Shown here: piece by piece, positions 9,061 through 17,795 of the stretch
Numbering within the stretch: the stretch's first letter is position 1
How the letters are laid out: every line of letters begins with the position of its first letter
Assembly: GCA_021163285.1 (NCBI GenBank)
Contig: JAGGXA010000079.1
Location: 1 to 41,412 of the forward strand
Length of the DNA stretch: 41,412 bases
Direction of reading: 5' to 3'
DNA from: Deltaproteobacteria bacterium
GTDB taxonomy: Bacteria; Desulfobacterota; DSM-4660; Desulfatiglandales; Desulfatiglandaceae
Position numbers and translations under genes: made by a program
The notes under the pieces: model-generated
What the model saw: the letters and a program-made list of their open reading frames with translations, nothing else
Told to the model about the DNA's origin: nothing
The model's database searches: none

Positions 9061-9187
9061 TTTGGTGGATTCGTCGCTTACGCTCCTGAAACCACCTTGC
9101 GTCGGCTGCCAACTGAACTTTGCAGGGTGGATTAAGCGAAGCGAATTCACCAAAAAGCGGAAAGTGTCCCGCTTTGAGTTGGCAACC
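9061..9187. repeat. Structured intergenic repeat family C, copy 1
   Basis: Homologous to 26541-26658. Contains TGCCAACT...AGTTGGCA, GGTGGATT...AATTCACC and AAAGCGG...CCGCTTT stems. Confidence 0.8.
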
Positions 9188-9198
9188 TGGACAGGTGA

Positions 9199-10203
9199 AT
9201 GAAGGATGCCCAATTTCTCATGTTAAAAATCGGATCTTTAATTCTGAAAAACCGGCTGATCATGGCCCCCATGGCAGGCATAACTAATCTCCCTTTCAGA
9301 CTGATAGTAAAAAAATATGGCGTAGGTCTGGTTACTACCGAGATGATAAGCGCCAGGGGTTTGACCCTGGCTCAAAAAAAGACACTTGAGTATCTGAAAA
9401 GCGATCCTGGAGAAAAGCCGCTTGCAGTACAGATATTTGGTAGCGAGCCGTCGGTAATGTCCGATGCCGCTGTTATTGCTGTTGAAGCCGGGGCAAGTAT
9501 AGTAGATATAAACATGGGTTGTCCCGCGAGAAAGGTGCTTAAAATCGGCGCCGGAGGAGCGCTTCTCCAGACTCCTGAAAAAATTAAAAAGATTGTCAGC
9601 GCTGTGAAAGAGGTCTGTCATGTTCCTTTAACGGTAAAAATCAGGGCCGGATGGTCATCAGATAAGCCTGTTGCATTAGAAATAGCAAGGATAATAGAAG
9701 ATTGCGGCGCAGATGCCATCACCATTCATCCCCGTTATATTACCCAGGGCTTTTCCGGGACTGCCGACTGGAAGATTATTGCCGAAGTAAAAAGGGGGTT
9801 GAAAATTCCATGCATTGGAAGCGGGGATATCTCCACGCCGGCCCTTGCATTTGAGATGATAAGGGAAACAGCTTGTGACGGTGTGATGATAGGCCGTGGG
9901 GCGATTGGTAACCCATGGATATTCAAGCAAATCCTTGATCTTGAAAAGGGTCTGAAAATAGAACGGCCGGGCCTGGATGAGCTTAGGGACCTGATTATGG
10001 AACATTTCAGGTTTTTGTCTCTCTTAAAGGGTGAAAACAGAGCTGCCAGAATGATGAGGGGGCTGCTCATTTCGTATACAAAGGGTCTGGCCTGCAGCAG
10101 CAATTTTCGCGGAAATATTTCAAGTATCGAAGACCTTGATACCCTGATATTATACCTGGATCATTATTTTTCCCGGTTAAAAGAGACGGGGTTTTATAAT
10201 TAG
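9199..10203 (+). CDS. dusB: tRNA-dihydrouridine synthase B
   Basis: 'MAPMAGITNLPFRLIVKKYG', 'VDINMGCPARKV', 'TVKIRAGW', 'IGRGAIGNPWIF'. Confidence 0.88.
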   Translation: MKDAQFLMLKIGSLILKNRLIMAPMAGITNLPFRLIVKKYGVGLVTTEMISARGLTLAQKKTLEYLKSDPGEKPLAVQIFGSEPSVMSDAAVIAVEAGASIVDINMGCPARKVLKIGAGGALLQTPEKIKKIVSAVKEVCHVPLTVKIRAGWSSDKPVALEIARIIEDCGADAITIHPRYITQGFSGTADWKIIAEVKRGLKIPCIGSGDISTPALAFEMIRETACDGVMIGRGAIGNPWIFKQILDLEKGLKIERPGLDELRDLIMEHFRFLSLLKGENRAARMMRGLLISYTKGLACSSNFRGNISSIEDLDTLILYLDHYFSRLKETGFYN

Positions 10204-10812
10204 CTCCTGAACGAAAAACCTGAAATTTGTTTTTTCCATTTAATGTCTCCCGCCTGAATTCCCTTTCTCTGCAATGCGTTTTTTCCAACCCTTCTCTCAC
10301 ATCTCTAAACACAAGGGAGAACGGGGGACTCATCGCTGGAAGAGCGGTATCTCGTTTTGTTTTTCAAAGACAACCCAGGATAACAATCGACCCGGTAGCA
10401 GATTTTACACAACAGGCGACTGCACGCAATTTGATGCATTCTGTACCTCATATATGCGGCTGTCCGGTCACTCTCAGATGGCGAAGCGAGGACGGAGCTC
10501 CCCGATCCAGGTGAAGAACCCGGCGACGTTCAACCAAAATGCCTGATCCGGGCGCCGCCGACGTCAGTTGTGATCTTCATCCCGTAAACATGGGGCAATT
10601 ATAATCTTAGGTAGAATGATTCACGGCATGAGACTTGTCATTCAGTAGTATTGCAGATGGCGGGAACTCATGGTTTTGCATACGAGAGCGGTCCCCCGGA
10701 CGTGCTGGACAACCCCAAACAGGAGCCCAAATTTAGGCCAGGTTTGTTCGATTTAAAAGCCTTAAAGTTGCAGGAATAGTGAGCTTTTTCAAAATTTTCG
10801 TACTTTTATATC

Positions 10813-10875
10813 TGGCAAAGATGGCCTGAAGCCGTGATGCATAGTTGGGGAAGTTAATTTGTCTTCGTTCCCTTT
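10813..10875. repeat. Dispersed repeat family B, copy 1
   Basis: 'GGCAAAGATGGCCTGAAGCCGTGATGCATAGTTGGGGAAGTTAATTTGTCTTCGTTCCC' matches the reverse complement of 29232-29293. Confidence 0.75.
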
Positions 10876-10915
10876 AGCTATTACCATTGATCCTGAACCT
10901 GTTACGCAGCCTTAT

Positions 10916-13285
10916 TCAATCAAGATACACAGGTTCCCGCAAGATAAGTTCAATTGCGTTTTCAGCAACGGATGCAAGTTCAGGATGAGTATCCTTTAAA
11001 TTTATAATCTGTTTCAGATGATCCGCTGTCCTCATGATCAGGGATGCCATACCCCCCTCATCGATCTGCACAAAGTATATAAGCTTTTCCCATGACATGC
11101 CTCTTGACCACATATAAAGGGCGGCTGACGGCCAGAACATAATTGGAGGGCTTTCAAAGCCCCTCCTGTTTTTTAAGTCCTTGATCTGCTCGATACTTAT
11201 AAGGATCCGGTTGAACATAGCTTCGAGCGGTTTCAGGTCAATTTGCTCTTTTGTTCTGAGTACTACGTCTTGAGATCTGTCCCAGACAAAAGGAGCAAGG
11301 CCGGCTGCCAGGTACTGGGGAGAAACACCATTTAATGTGCCTTTCCTGATTGTTTCGGCAATAAGCAGGGGCTGATCAAGTCTCAGGTTTGTGGCCCAGT
11401 AACCATCAGCGGTTAACCTGCCCTTATCATCTGCAAAACCTGTTTCATTTAAAAAACGCATATGTCGTTTGAAATTAATCCATAATCCGCTCGTCATTTC
11501 ATCCATATGTTCGGTTGATGAACGAAATTTTTGGAGAAGCTCAAAGAGTACTCCTTTCTTTTTCCCGTGGCATAGCTTTTGATGTGCACAGCCTTTACAT
11601 GGAAAGGAGTCCAGCCTTTCTAATATCAAACCCTCTATTTTGGTGTCTCGTGCCGTTCTTTTGAGTTCTTTTTCAAGCACAGCCTTTTTATCTATATATT
11701 CAATAACCTCAAAGGGGTCTGTGGTATCACATCTGCCTTTTTGCAGGCACTGTTGTAAATCCGACAACATCTGGTCCCACTGTCTCTTAAAGGGGTTATA
11801 TGATTCTCTTTCCCTGAAAGCGGCAAATGAACGTTCAAGAAGGGTCTTGACCTCAAGAGGGCTATGAGAGAGAAGAAGATTGAGGGTCATTGAAAAATTG
11901 ATATGAATCTGGCTCAGGATCGGTTCCGGAGGGGAATCCTTCAGTTTATTGAGAAGCTGCGGATCCTGGTGAGGACCTGGAATAATCATCGCAAACCCAA
12001 TATGGTCTTTTCCCCTCCTGCCGGCCCTGCCGATCATTTGATGCAGCTCAGTTGCGGTCAGGTCAAGGAATTCCCGGCCATTAAACTTGTCGCTTTGCAC
12101 AAGGACTACACTCCTTGCCGGGAAATTTACACCGGCAGCCACGGTTGATGTAGAAAAAATGGCTTCCAGCGCCCCCATGTTCATCATTTTTTCAACGAGT
12201 ACCTTCCAGTAAGGTAATTGACCCCCATGATGAGATGCTACCCTTGATTTAATAAGGGAGTTCATCTGACGATGTCCTTTTAAATAAGGATATTCCTCTA
12301 AAAATTTTTTGATCTCCTTATCAAGAGAATCTTTTTCCCTTGCAGGTCTTTCCACCTGCGGGCAGGACAAAATAGCATGATCGCAGTCTTTTTTTGATTT
12401 GAGAAAAAAGATTGTGGGCAGGAGATCAAATTCTTTAAGGCATCTGATAACGTTCCCAAAATCGATCTTTCTTGACCATTTTCTCCTTTTTCCAGTACCG
12501 GTAGTGGAGACAAGATATTTTTTGACCTTAGGGTTAAGCCCTTTTTTGGAACCTAATGGGGCTATACGTCCATCGGGAAAGATAAAAAGCATTTCCAGGG
12601 GAACAGGACGTTTACATAAGGAGATTACCCTGTTGGGATTTCCTCGTATCTTTTGTAACCAGACACATACCTCATCAGCATTTGATATTGTAGCCGAAAG
12701 GAGTAAAAGTCTTACCCTTGACGGCAGATAGATAAGTATCTCTTCCCAGACGACACCTCTATAGGGGTCGCTTAAGTAATGGGCCTCATCAAGGATCACC
12801 AGATCGGTTTGAATACTGGCGCCCTCATACATGGCATCATAGAGCTGGTTTCTTAATATCTCTGTCGTACCCACGATCACGGAAGCGGAAGGATTTTCTT
12901 TGCGGTCTCCTGTCAGAATACCGCAGCAGGAAGGGCCGAATTCATCACAAAACCCCTGGTAAATAGAATTGGTAAGGGCCTTTAATGGTGAAGCGTACCA
13001 GACCTTTAAACCCTGTGAAAGATAGGACGCTATGGTTTTTTCAGCTATCCAGGTCTTCCCGGCTCCTGTAGGCGCACTGACAAGCAGATCATAATCCTCA
13101 ACAAGTTCCAGGGCCTCGAGTTGAAAAGGATCCGGTATTATCGGCCCTGATTCAGGAACTCCGATTTTACGGAAAACCTCTTTCAGGGCCGGGTCTAATC
13201 TCGGCTTTTCAAAACCGGTCCTGAGCCGCTGATTCCTGCCGGAATTACTGCTCTTGAATGACTTGCGCCTATAGTTGTTTTTCAA
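10916..13285 (-). CDS. Ski2/HelY-like DExH-box (RNA) helicase
   Basis: 'VSAPTGAGKTWIAEKTI' Walker A, 'DEAH', 'LLLSATISN', 'HQMIGRAGRRGKD' motif VI, Cys-rich 'FPCKGCAHQKLCH'. Confidence 0.85.
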   Translation of the reverse strand: MKNNYRRKSFKSSNSGRNQRLRTGFEKPRLDPALKEVFRKIGVPESGPIIPDPFQLEALELVEDYDLLVSAPTGAGKTWIAEKTIASYLSQGLKVWYASPLKALTNSIYQGFCDEFGPSCCGILTGDRKENPSASVIVGTTEILRNQLYDAMYEGASIQTDLVILDEAHYLSDPYRGVVWEEILIYLPSRVRLLLLSATISNADEVCVWLQKIRGNPNRVISLCKRPVPLEMLFIFPDGRIAPLGSKKGLNPKVKKYLVSTTGTGKRRKWSRKIDFGNVIRCLKEFDLLPTIFFLKSKKDCDHAILSCPQVERPAREKDSLDKEIKKFLEEYPYLKGHRQMNSLIKSRVASHHGGQLPYWKVLVEKMMNMGALEAIFSTSTVAAGVNFPARSVVLVQSDKFNGREFLDLTATELHQMIGRAGRRGKDHIGFAMIIPGPHQDPQLLNKLKDSPPEPILSQIHINFSMTLNLLLSHSPLEVKTLLERSFAAFRERESYNPFKRQWDQMLSDLQQCLQKGRCDTTDPFEVIEYIDKKAVLEKELKRTARDTKIEGLILERLDSFPCKGCAHQKLCHGKKKGVLFELLQKFRSSTEHMDEMTSGLWINFKRHMRFLNETGFADDKGRLTADGYWATNLRLDQPLLIAETIRKGTLNGVSPQYLAAGLAPFVWDRSQDVVLRTKEQIDLKPLEAMFNRILISIEQIKDLKNRRGFESPPIMFWPSAALYMWSRGMSWEKLIYFVQIDEGGMASLIMRTADHLKQIINLKDTHPELASVAENAIELILREPVYLD

Positions 13286-13295
13286 AATAAGTTCT

Positions 13296-14924
13296 TTAAC
13301 CCCTTTTTACCCGCAGTTCATCAGAGATTATATCCATATCCTTGAGATTATCCTTCATTGCCGGGAAGATGTTTAATTCATTTAACTTGTTTTTTGCGTC
13401 CTCCACCATTTTTTCACAGCCACAGAGTATCTTAAGGCCGTTACCATGCACCTTTAAGATCGCGTCTCTTGCAAAGATCCTTGCTGCGGCCTTTATAAAC
13501 GAAGGGGATCGTTTCTGGTCACCTTCATAAACAGCGGCCTTATGGCAGAGGGCATCCCCAACTTCACACCATGTCATCATATCGGCAAGCAGGAACATAA
13601 CATACTGAGACCTCGTTAACTTGTTTTTCCGTGCGCTCAATATTATGTCAGACATCGTTTTTATAGCGGGAGAGAGCAGGTTCCCGCCGCAATTCTCAGG
13701 CAAATTCTCAAGGTTCTTTGCCATATCAAGGTAAAAACCGCCTTTGGAACGGACAGTGTTGCGCAGGCGGAACATGGAGATAATGTTCCTCTGTATCTCG
13801 CTTGTGCCTTCATATATGGGAAGAATTTTTACGTCACGCTTGATCTTTTCCACCTCATATTCACGAATATAACCATATCCTCCAAACGCCTGAATAGCGT
13901 CATTTGCCATAGCATCACCCGCTTCAGTAGCAAAATACTTGGAAATCGATCCTTCCACCTGAAGGTCTTCCTCGTCCGTATCAAGCCTGTGCGCTGTCTT
14001 TTCTATATAGGCGCGCGCAGCCTCAAGCTCTACTGTATGAGGAACAATAAGCTTGTGGGTATAGCCCTGTTTTTCGGATAGCAGGGTCCCGAATTGCATC
14101 CTCTCATTTGAGTACTTTATGGTCCTTTCAAGGGCGGCACAACCACCTCCCAGGCCAAAGGTCGCAACCATAAGCCTTGTATATCCAAATACCTGATTAG
14201 CCTGTTTCAATCCCTGACCTTCGACATCTCCAATAAGGTTTTCCACAGGGACAAAAAGGTCTTCTAAGACAAGGGGACATGTATCCGACGCCCGAATCCC
14301 ATGTTTATCTTCGTGTTTACCAGGGATCAGTCCTTCCGCCCCTGCCTCAACAATAAAAAAGGATGGACCTTCCGGAGTATCAGCGAGGATAGTATAAAGG
14401 TCCGCCACCCCGGCATTTGTTATGAATTGCTTTTGCCCGTTCAGTTTATACCCTGTAATATTTCCGTCATCATCCAGTACCCGATCAGCCCTGGTCTTTA
14501 AGGACTGGACATTGGAACCTGCTTCAGGCTCAGTAACCCCATAAGCCACGATAAGCCCCTCTTCAGCGATCTTGCGTATATACTTTTCTTTCTGTTTTCT
14601 GGTGGCTCCAACCCTGATTGGATCCATGCCAAGGCATATAGCCAAAAAAGAAGTGGCCACTGCAAGGTCTATTTTTGCCATTCTTTCAGATATGATTGCG
14701 ATCTCTGATGCTCCGGCCCCAAGCCCCCCATATTCTTCCGGTATAAAGACCAGGTGAAGGGCTATTTCGGGCCCAAGCATGAAGCGGATAATATCCATGG
14801 GGAAATCCCCTTTCCGATCCATTTCCAGCCTGGTCTCAGGAGAGAGCTTCTCCTTTTCAAATTTGTCAATTGTATCAAGTACCATGGAAAAGACTTCCTG
14901 ATCCATTTTAGCGTGCTTTATCAT
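13296..14924 (-). CDS. Acyl-CoA dehydrogenase
   Basis: 'YGVTEPEAGSNVQSLKTRA', 'QFITNAGVADLY', 'DAIQAFGGYGYIREYEVEKIKRDVKILPIYEGTSEIQRNII'. GGAGG RBS precedes ATG at 14924. Confidence 0.9.
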   Translation of the reverse strand: MIKHAKMDQEVFSMVLDTIDKFEKEKLSPETRLEMDRKGDFPMDIIRFMLGPEIALHLVFIPEEYGGLGAGASEIAIISERMAKIDLAVATSFLAICLGMDPIRVGATRKQKEKYIRKIAEEGLIVAYGVTEPEAGSNVQSLKTRADRVLDDDGNITGYKLNGQKQFITNAGVADLYTILADTPEGPSFFIVEAGAEGLIPGKHEDKHGIRASDTCPLVLEDLFVPVENLIGDVEGQGLKQANQVFGYTRLMVATFGLGGGCAALERTIKYSNERMQFGTLLSEKQGYTHKLIVPHTVELEAARAYIEKTAHRLDTDEEDLQVEGSISKYFATEAGDAMANDAIQAFGGYGYIREYEVEKIKRDVKILPIYEGTSEIQRNIISMFRLRNTVRSKGGFYLDMAKNLENLPENCGGNLLSPAIKTMSDIILSARKNKLTRSQYVMFLLADMMTWCEVGDALCHKAAVYEGDQKRSPSFIKAAARIFARDAILKVHGNGLKILCGCEKMVEDAKNKLNELNIFPAMKDNLKDMDIISDELRVKRG

Positions 14925-15022
14925 CAATAAAAACCTCCAGATATTCTTAATTTTTACGTAAGCGTTCACATACTCGTTCCAATGTTCTGCATCGGCCGGC
15001 GCTGAGAACGTATGGCATCAGG

Positions 15023-15056
15023 GTATGCATTACCCTGCCGGAGCGTGGCAACAAGG
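15023..15056. repeat. Degenerate 'GGGTATGCATTCCC...GGAGYGTGGGAACRAG'-type repeat
   Basis: 'gggtatgcattaccctgccggagcgtggcaacaag' resembles 'ggtatgcatccccacgcagagagtgggaacgag' at 16861-16893. Confidence 0.5.
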
Positions 15057-15191
15057 GAAGATATTATTTTTCGGGACACGGATTTTCACAAATATACGCT
15101 GATATAATCAGGGTTATTAATCCGTGTTTATCTGCGGCTGAATAGCTGCCGATCTTGAACCTCTGAACCCTTGAACGGTTATCCAAATTCC

Positions 15192-16121
15192 TTATTTCCT
15201 GATCATATTTTTTCGGTATTGATAGTAGGCATCCCGAAGTGAAACATAGGGATCAAGGGCTGCTTTTTTTAGAGACTCGTACTCTCCTGTCTTTAGAGAA
15301 ATCCTGTTAACTGTGTTATAACCCCTTGCCGAAAGGTTATACTTATTTTGTGTCACGATGTAATTCAATGGGTCGAGATACATGTCTCCGGCGTAACCAA
15401 TCGTATCACGCAGGCTGGATGGGCCAAGGATGGGCCAGTCAATATAAATGACCGGCCCGAGCCCGAAAAATCCGAGAGTCTGTCCAAAATCCTCATCCCG
15501 GCCTTCGATATTGAACAGGATTTTTGCAGGATCAGCAGTGCCAAGCACACCCAGGGTAGTATTTATGAGAAAGCGGCAGATTTCAGTTCCAAACCCCTTT
15601 ATTTTGCCTTGCAAAAGACAGTTTATCCCGCGAATCGGCATGCGAAGATTGTAAAAAAAGTTGCGCACATTCTTTCTTAAAGGCTCAGGAACAACCTTAC
15701 TATAACCGGTAGAAACAGGTTTTAAGACCCAGAAATAGAGTTTGTCGTTGAAAGAAAAAAAAGCGCGGTTAACAGGCTCCAAGGGGTCATATATCAAATC
15801 CATTTCCCAATCGGATTCCTCGTCGTATTCCTCGTTCTCCGGCCAATCGTCTATCCCGGGCATTTCCCCCGTCAGGGAGTCTTCCATGCATAATTCTATA
15901 GGTAAAGGCTGATTTATGCCAGGGTGTTTAAAATTGGAGGCTTCTAATGGAAAATATAAAAGTTCATCAGGCATAAAAAAGATATATTCCCTCTTCACTG
16001 AAACGGAAGGCGAAGCGGCCATGGCGGTTTGGTAGGAAAGATGAAAAAAAGAGGGCAATCCTGTAAAAAACATAAAACAAAAAATGATTTGCAGTGTGTA
16101 TAATTTTTTTTTCTTAAACAA
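15192..16121 (-). CDS. mlaA: MlaA/VacJ family outer-membrane lipid asymmetry protein
   Basis: 'YDPLEPVNRAFFSFNDKLYFWVLKPVSTGYSKVVPEPLRKNVRNFFYNLRMPIRGINCLLQGK', 'DFGQTLGFFGLGPVIYIDWPILGPSSLRDTIG'. Confidence 0.9.
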   Translation of the reverse strand: MFKKKKLYTLQIIFCFMFFTGLPSFFHLSYQTAMAASPSVSVKREYIFFMPDELLYFPLEASNFKHPGINQPLPIELCMEDSLTGEMPGIDDWPENEEYDEESDWEMDLIYDPLEPVNRAFFSFNDKLYFWVLKPVSTGYSKVVPEPLRKNVRNFFYNLRMPIRGINCLLQGKIKGFGTEICRFLINTTLGVLGTADPAKILFNIEGRDEDFGQTLGFFGLGPVIYIDWPILGPSSLRDTIGYAGDMYLDPLNYIVTQNKYNLSARGYNTVNRISLKTGEYESLKKAALDPYVSLRDAYYQYRKNMIRK

Positions 16122-16150
16122 TCCGAATAATACCTCTCTTCACGACCTTT

Positions 16151-16780
16151 TTATCCCTTGGTATTATCTTTTCCGGGATGGGGTTTATTAACCTTGGCCT
16201 TCAATGTTTCAATCAAATTATCGTAAGATGACTGCATGATAATACTTTGAAACTGAGTACGGTAATTATTAACAAGACTTACGCCCTCAACAGAAACATC
16301 ATAAATCAGCCACTTGGAGTTTTTTTTGATCGCTTTGTAAAAAACGATTATATCCTTATCATTTTTACTCAGGATTTTGATCTTCAGAATTCCATATTTT
16401 CCATCAATTTTCTCTCCGATATATGCAACCTGTTGCCCGGAATAATTATCGATCCTGTCCATATATGTCTGTTCCAGTAGTTTACTAAATAGAAATATGA
16501 AATCTTTTTTTTCCTGATCATTCAGTTTGCGCCATTGTCTTGCAAGAACCCTCCGGGATACTCCTTCCCTGTCAAATAGCGTATATACCAATTTTCTTAT
16601 GAGATTTATTTTCTCTTCTTTTTTATCAGGACCTTTCATGCAGGGATCATTCAAGACAGAAATGATTTTATCCGTTGTTTGCCTGACCTGTTCAGTCAAT
16701 TCACCCGCCGGGGATGCCGAAGAAATTCCCGCAGCAATGAAAAATAAAATTGCAATACCGCTTAAATAAGCTGATTTCAT
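16151..16780 (-). CDS. mlaC: MlaC-family periplasmic phospholipid-binding protein
   Basis: Signal peptide; 'FDREGVSRRVLARQWRKLNDQEKKDFIFLFSKLLEQTYMDRI...WLIYDVSVEGVSLVNNYRTQFQSII'. Confidence 0.88.
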   Translation of the reverse strand: MKSAYLSGIAILFFIAAGISSASPAGELTEQVRQTTDKIISVLNDPCMKGPDKKEEKINLIRKLVYTLFDREGVSRRVLARQWRKLNDQEKKDFIFLFSKLLEQTYMDRIDNYSGQQVAYIGEKIDGKYGILKIKILSKNDKDIIVFYKAIKKNSKWLIYDVSVEGVSLVNNYRTQFQSIIMQSSYDNLIETLKAKVNKPHPGKDNTKG

Positions 16781-16860
16781 GGATACTCCGAATTTGAATA
16801 AACGTAACTGTTCACGGGTTATGCGCCGGTTACAGGCGCAGTGACTGTTAATGCCCGTTT

Positions 16861-16893
16861 GGTATGCATCCCCACGCAGAGAGTGGGAACGAG
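16861..16893. repeat. 'GGTATGCATCCCCACGC...GTGGGAACGAG' repeat
   Basis: Inverted CCCACGC/GTGGG core; related to 15023-15056. Confidence 0.5.
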
Positions 16894-16939
16894 AGCAAAT
16901 AATACTTTCTGTCGGTAATTGCCGTATGAGGAACTATAA

Positions 16940-16966
16940 GATTGCTTCGCTTCGTTTGCAATGACA
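16940..16966. repeat. 'GATTGCTTCGCTTCGTTTGCAATGACA' dispersed repeat
   Basis: Inverted TTGC.../...GCAA structure; matches a repeat phrase widespread in bacterial genomes. Confidence 0.5.
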
Positions 16967-16980
16967 TGCAAAGAAACGTC

Positions 16981-17036
16981 CCGTGAACGATTACAAACAA
17001 ACAATAACGCTTTGTTTTATTGTAACCGTTCACGGA
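16981..17036. repeat. Inverted pair of the CCGTGAACGGTTAC motif
   Basis: CCGTGAACGATTACAA ... TTGTAACCGTTCACGG (15/16 complementarity). Confidence 0.8.
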
Positions 17037-17093
17037 ACATTGAAAACAGAAATCAGAAACTGGAAATTCTGTACAATGTATCCGGCAATATCT

Positions 17094-17179
17094 CGTAGGG
17101 GCGAATCTTGTATTCGCCCTTTAAACGTGCGAACAAAGGGGTAAATAATCAAAGGGCGAACACAAGATTCGCCCCTACG
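17094..17179. repeat. 86-bp inverted-repeat element
   Basis: CGTAGGGGCGAATCTTGTATTCGCCCTTT ... AAAGGGCGAACACAAGATTCGCCCCTACG; arms differ at one position over about 29 bp. Confidence 0.9.
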
Positions 17180-17295
17180 CTCGCAAAAATCAATATATTA
17201 TATCAACCTTCAACCTTCTATCTGCAACCTTTGAACTTGTGAACGGTTACGTTTTATTTTGATTAATAATGTTTTTGTTCAGGCACAAAATAACC

Positions 17296-17736
17296 TTACA
17301 TTTTTCCAAAGACAAATTTCGATATCAACTGTTCCAAATCAACGGCAGGCTGTGTATCACGAATCTTTCCGCCTGATTTTATTAGCTCGTCCGCCCCTCC
17401 TGGTGAGATTTCTATGTATTTCTCGCCGATTAATCCCCTGGTCTTGATGGATGCAATTGAGTCCTCCTGCAGTTTTATATCTTTTTCCAGGTTCATAATT
17501 ATAAGGGCCTGGTAATCATCAAGAACGACACTTTTGACGCGTCCGACTTCCACCCCTGCTATGACAACCGAGGCCCCGTTCTTTAATCCGCCGCTGTTTG
17601 AAAAAACAGCCTGCACATCATAACCGCTCCCACCAAAAAACTGTATTTTTCCAAGACTGATGGACAGATAACAAAGGGAGGCGAACCCTGCTAAAATAAA
17701 CAAACCAACTGCTATCTCAAGGTTGAATTTTTTCAT
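17296..17736 (-). CDS. mlaD: MlaD-family MCE-domain protein
   Basis: 'VGLFILAGFASLCYLSISLGKIQFFGGSGYDVQAVFSNSGGLKNGASVVIAGVEVGRVKSVVL...IKTRGLIGEKYIEISPGG'. Confidence 0.9.
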   Translation of the reverse strand: MKKFNLEIAVGLFILAGFASLCYLSISLGKIQFFGGSGYDVQAVFSNSGGLKNGASVVIAGVEVGRVKSVVLDDYQALIIMNLEKDIKLQEDSIASIKTRGLIGEKYIEISPGGADELIKSGGKIRDTQPAVDLEQLISKFVFGKM

Positions 17737-17795
17737 CCTGTTTTACCTTTAAAATTGTGTCTGAACAGACTTTTAGTTCTGACACTATATGACGT

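Noticed and set aside
10227-10546. Overlapping ORFs of 95 and 90 aa between dusB and the helicase
   Set aside because: No recognisable motif, two competing frames, low-information composition; kept only as a possible decayed region, not called as CDS.
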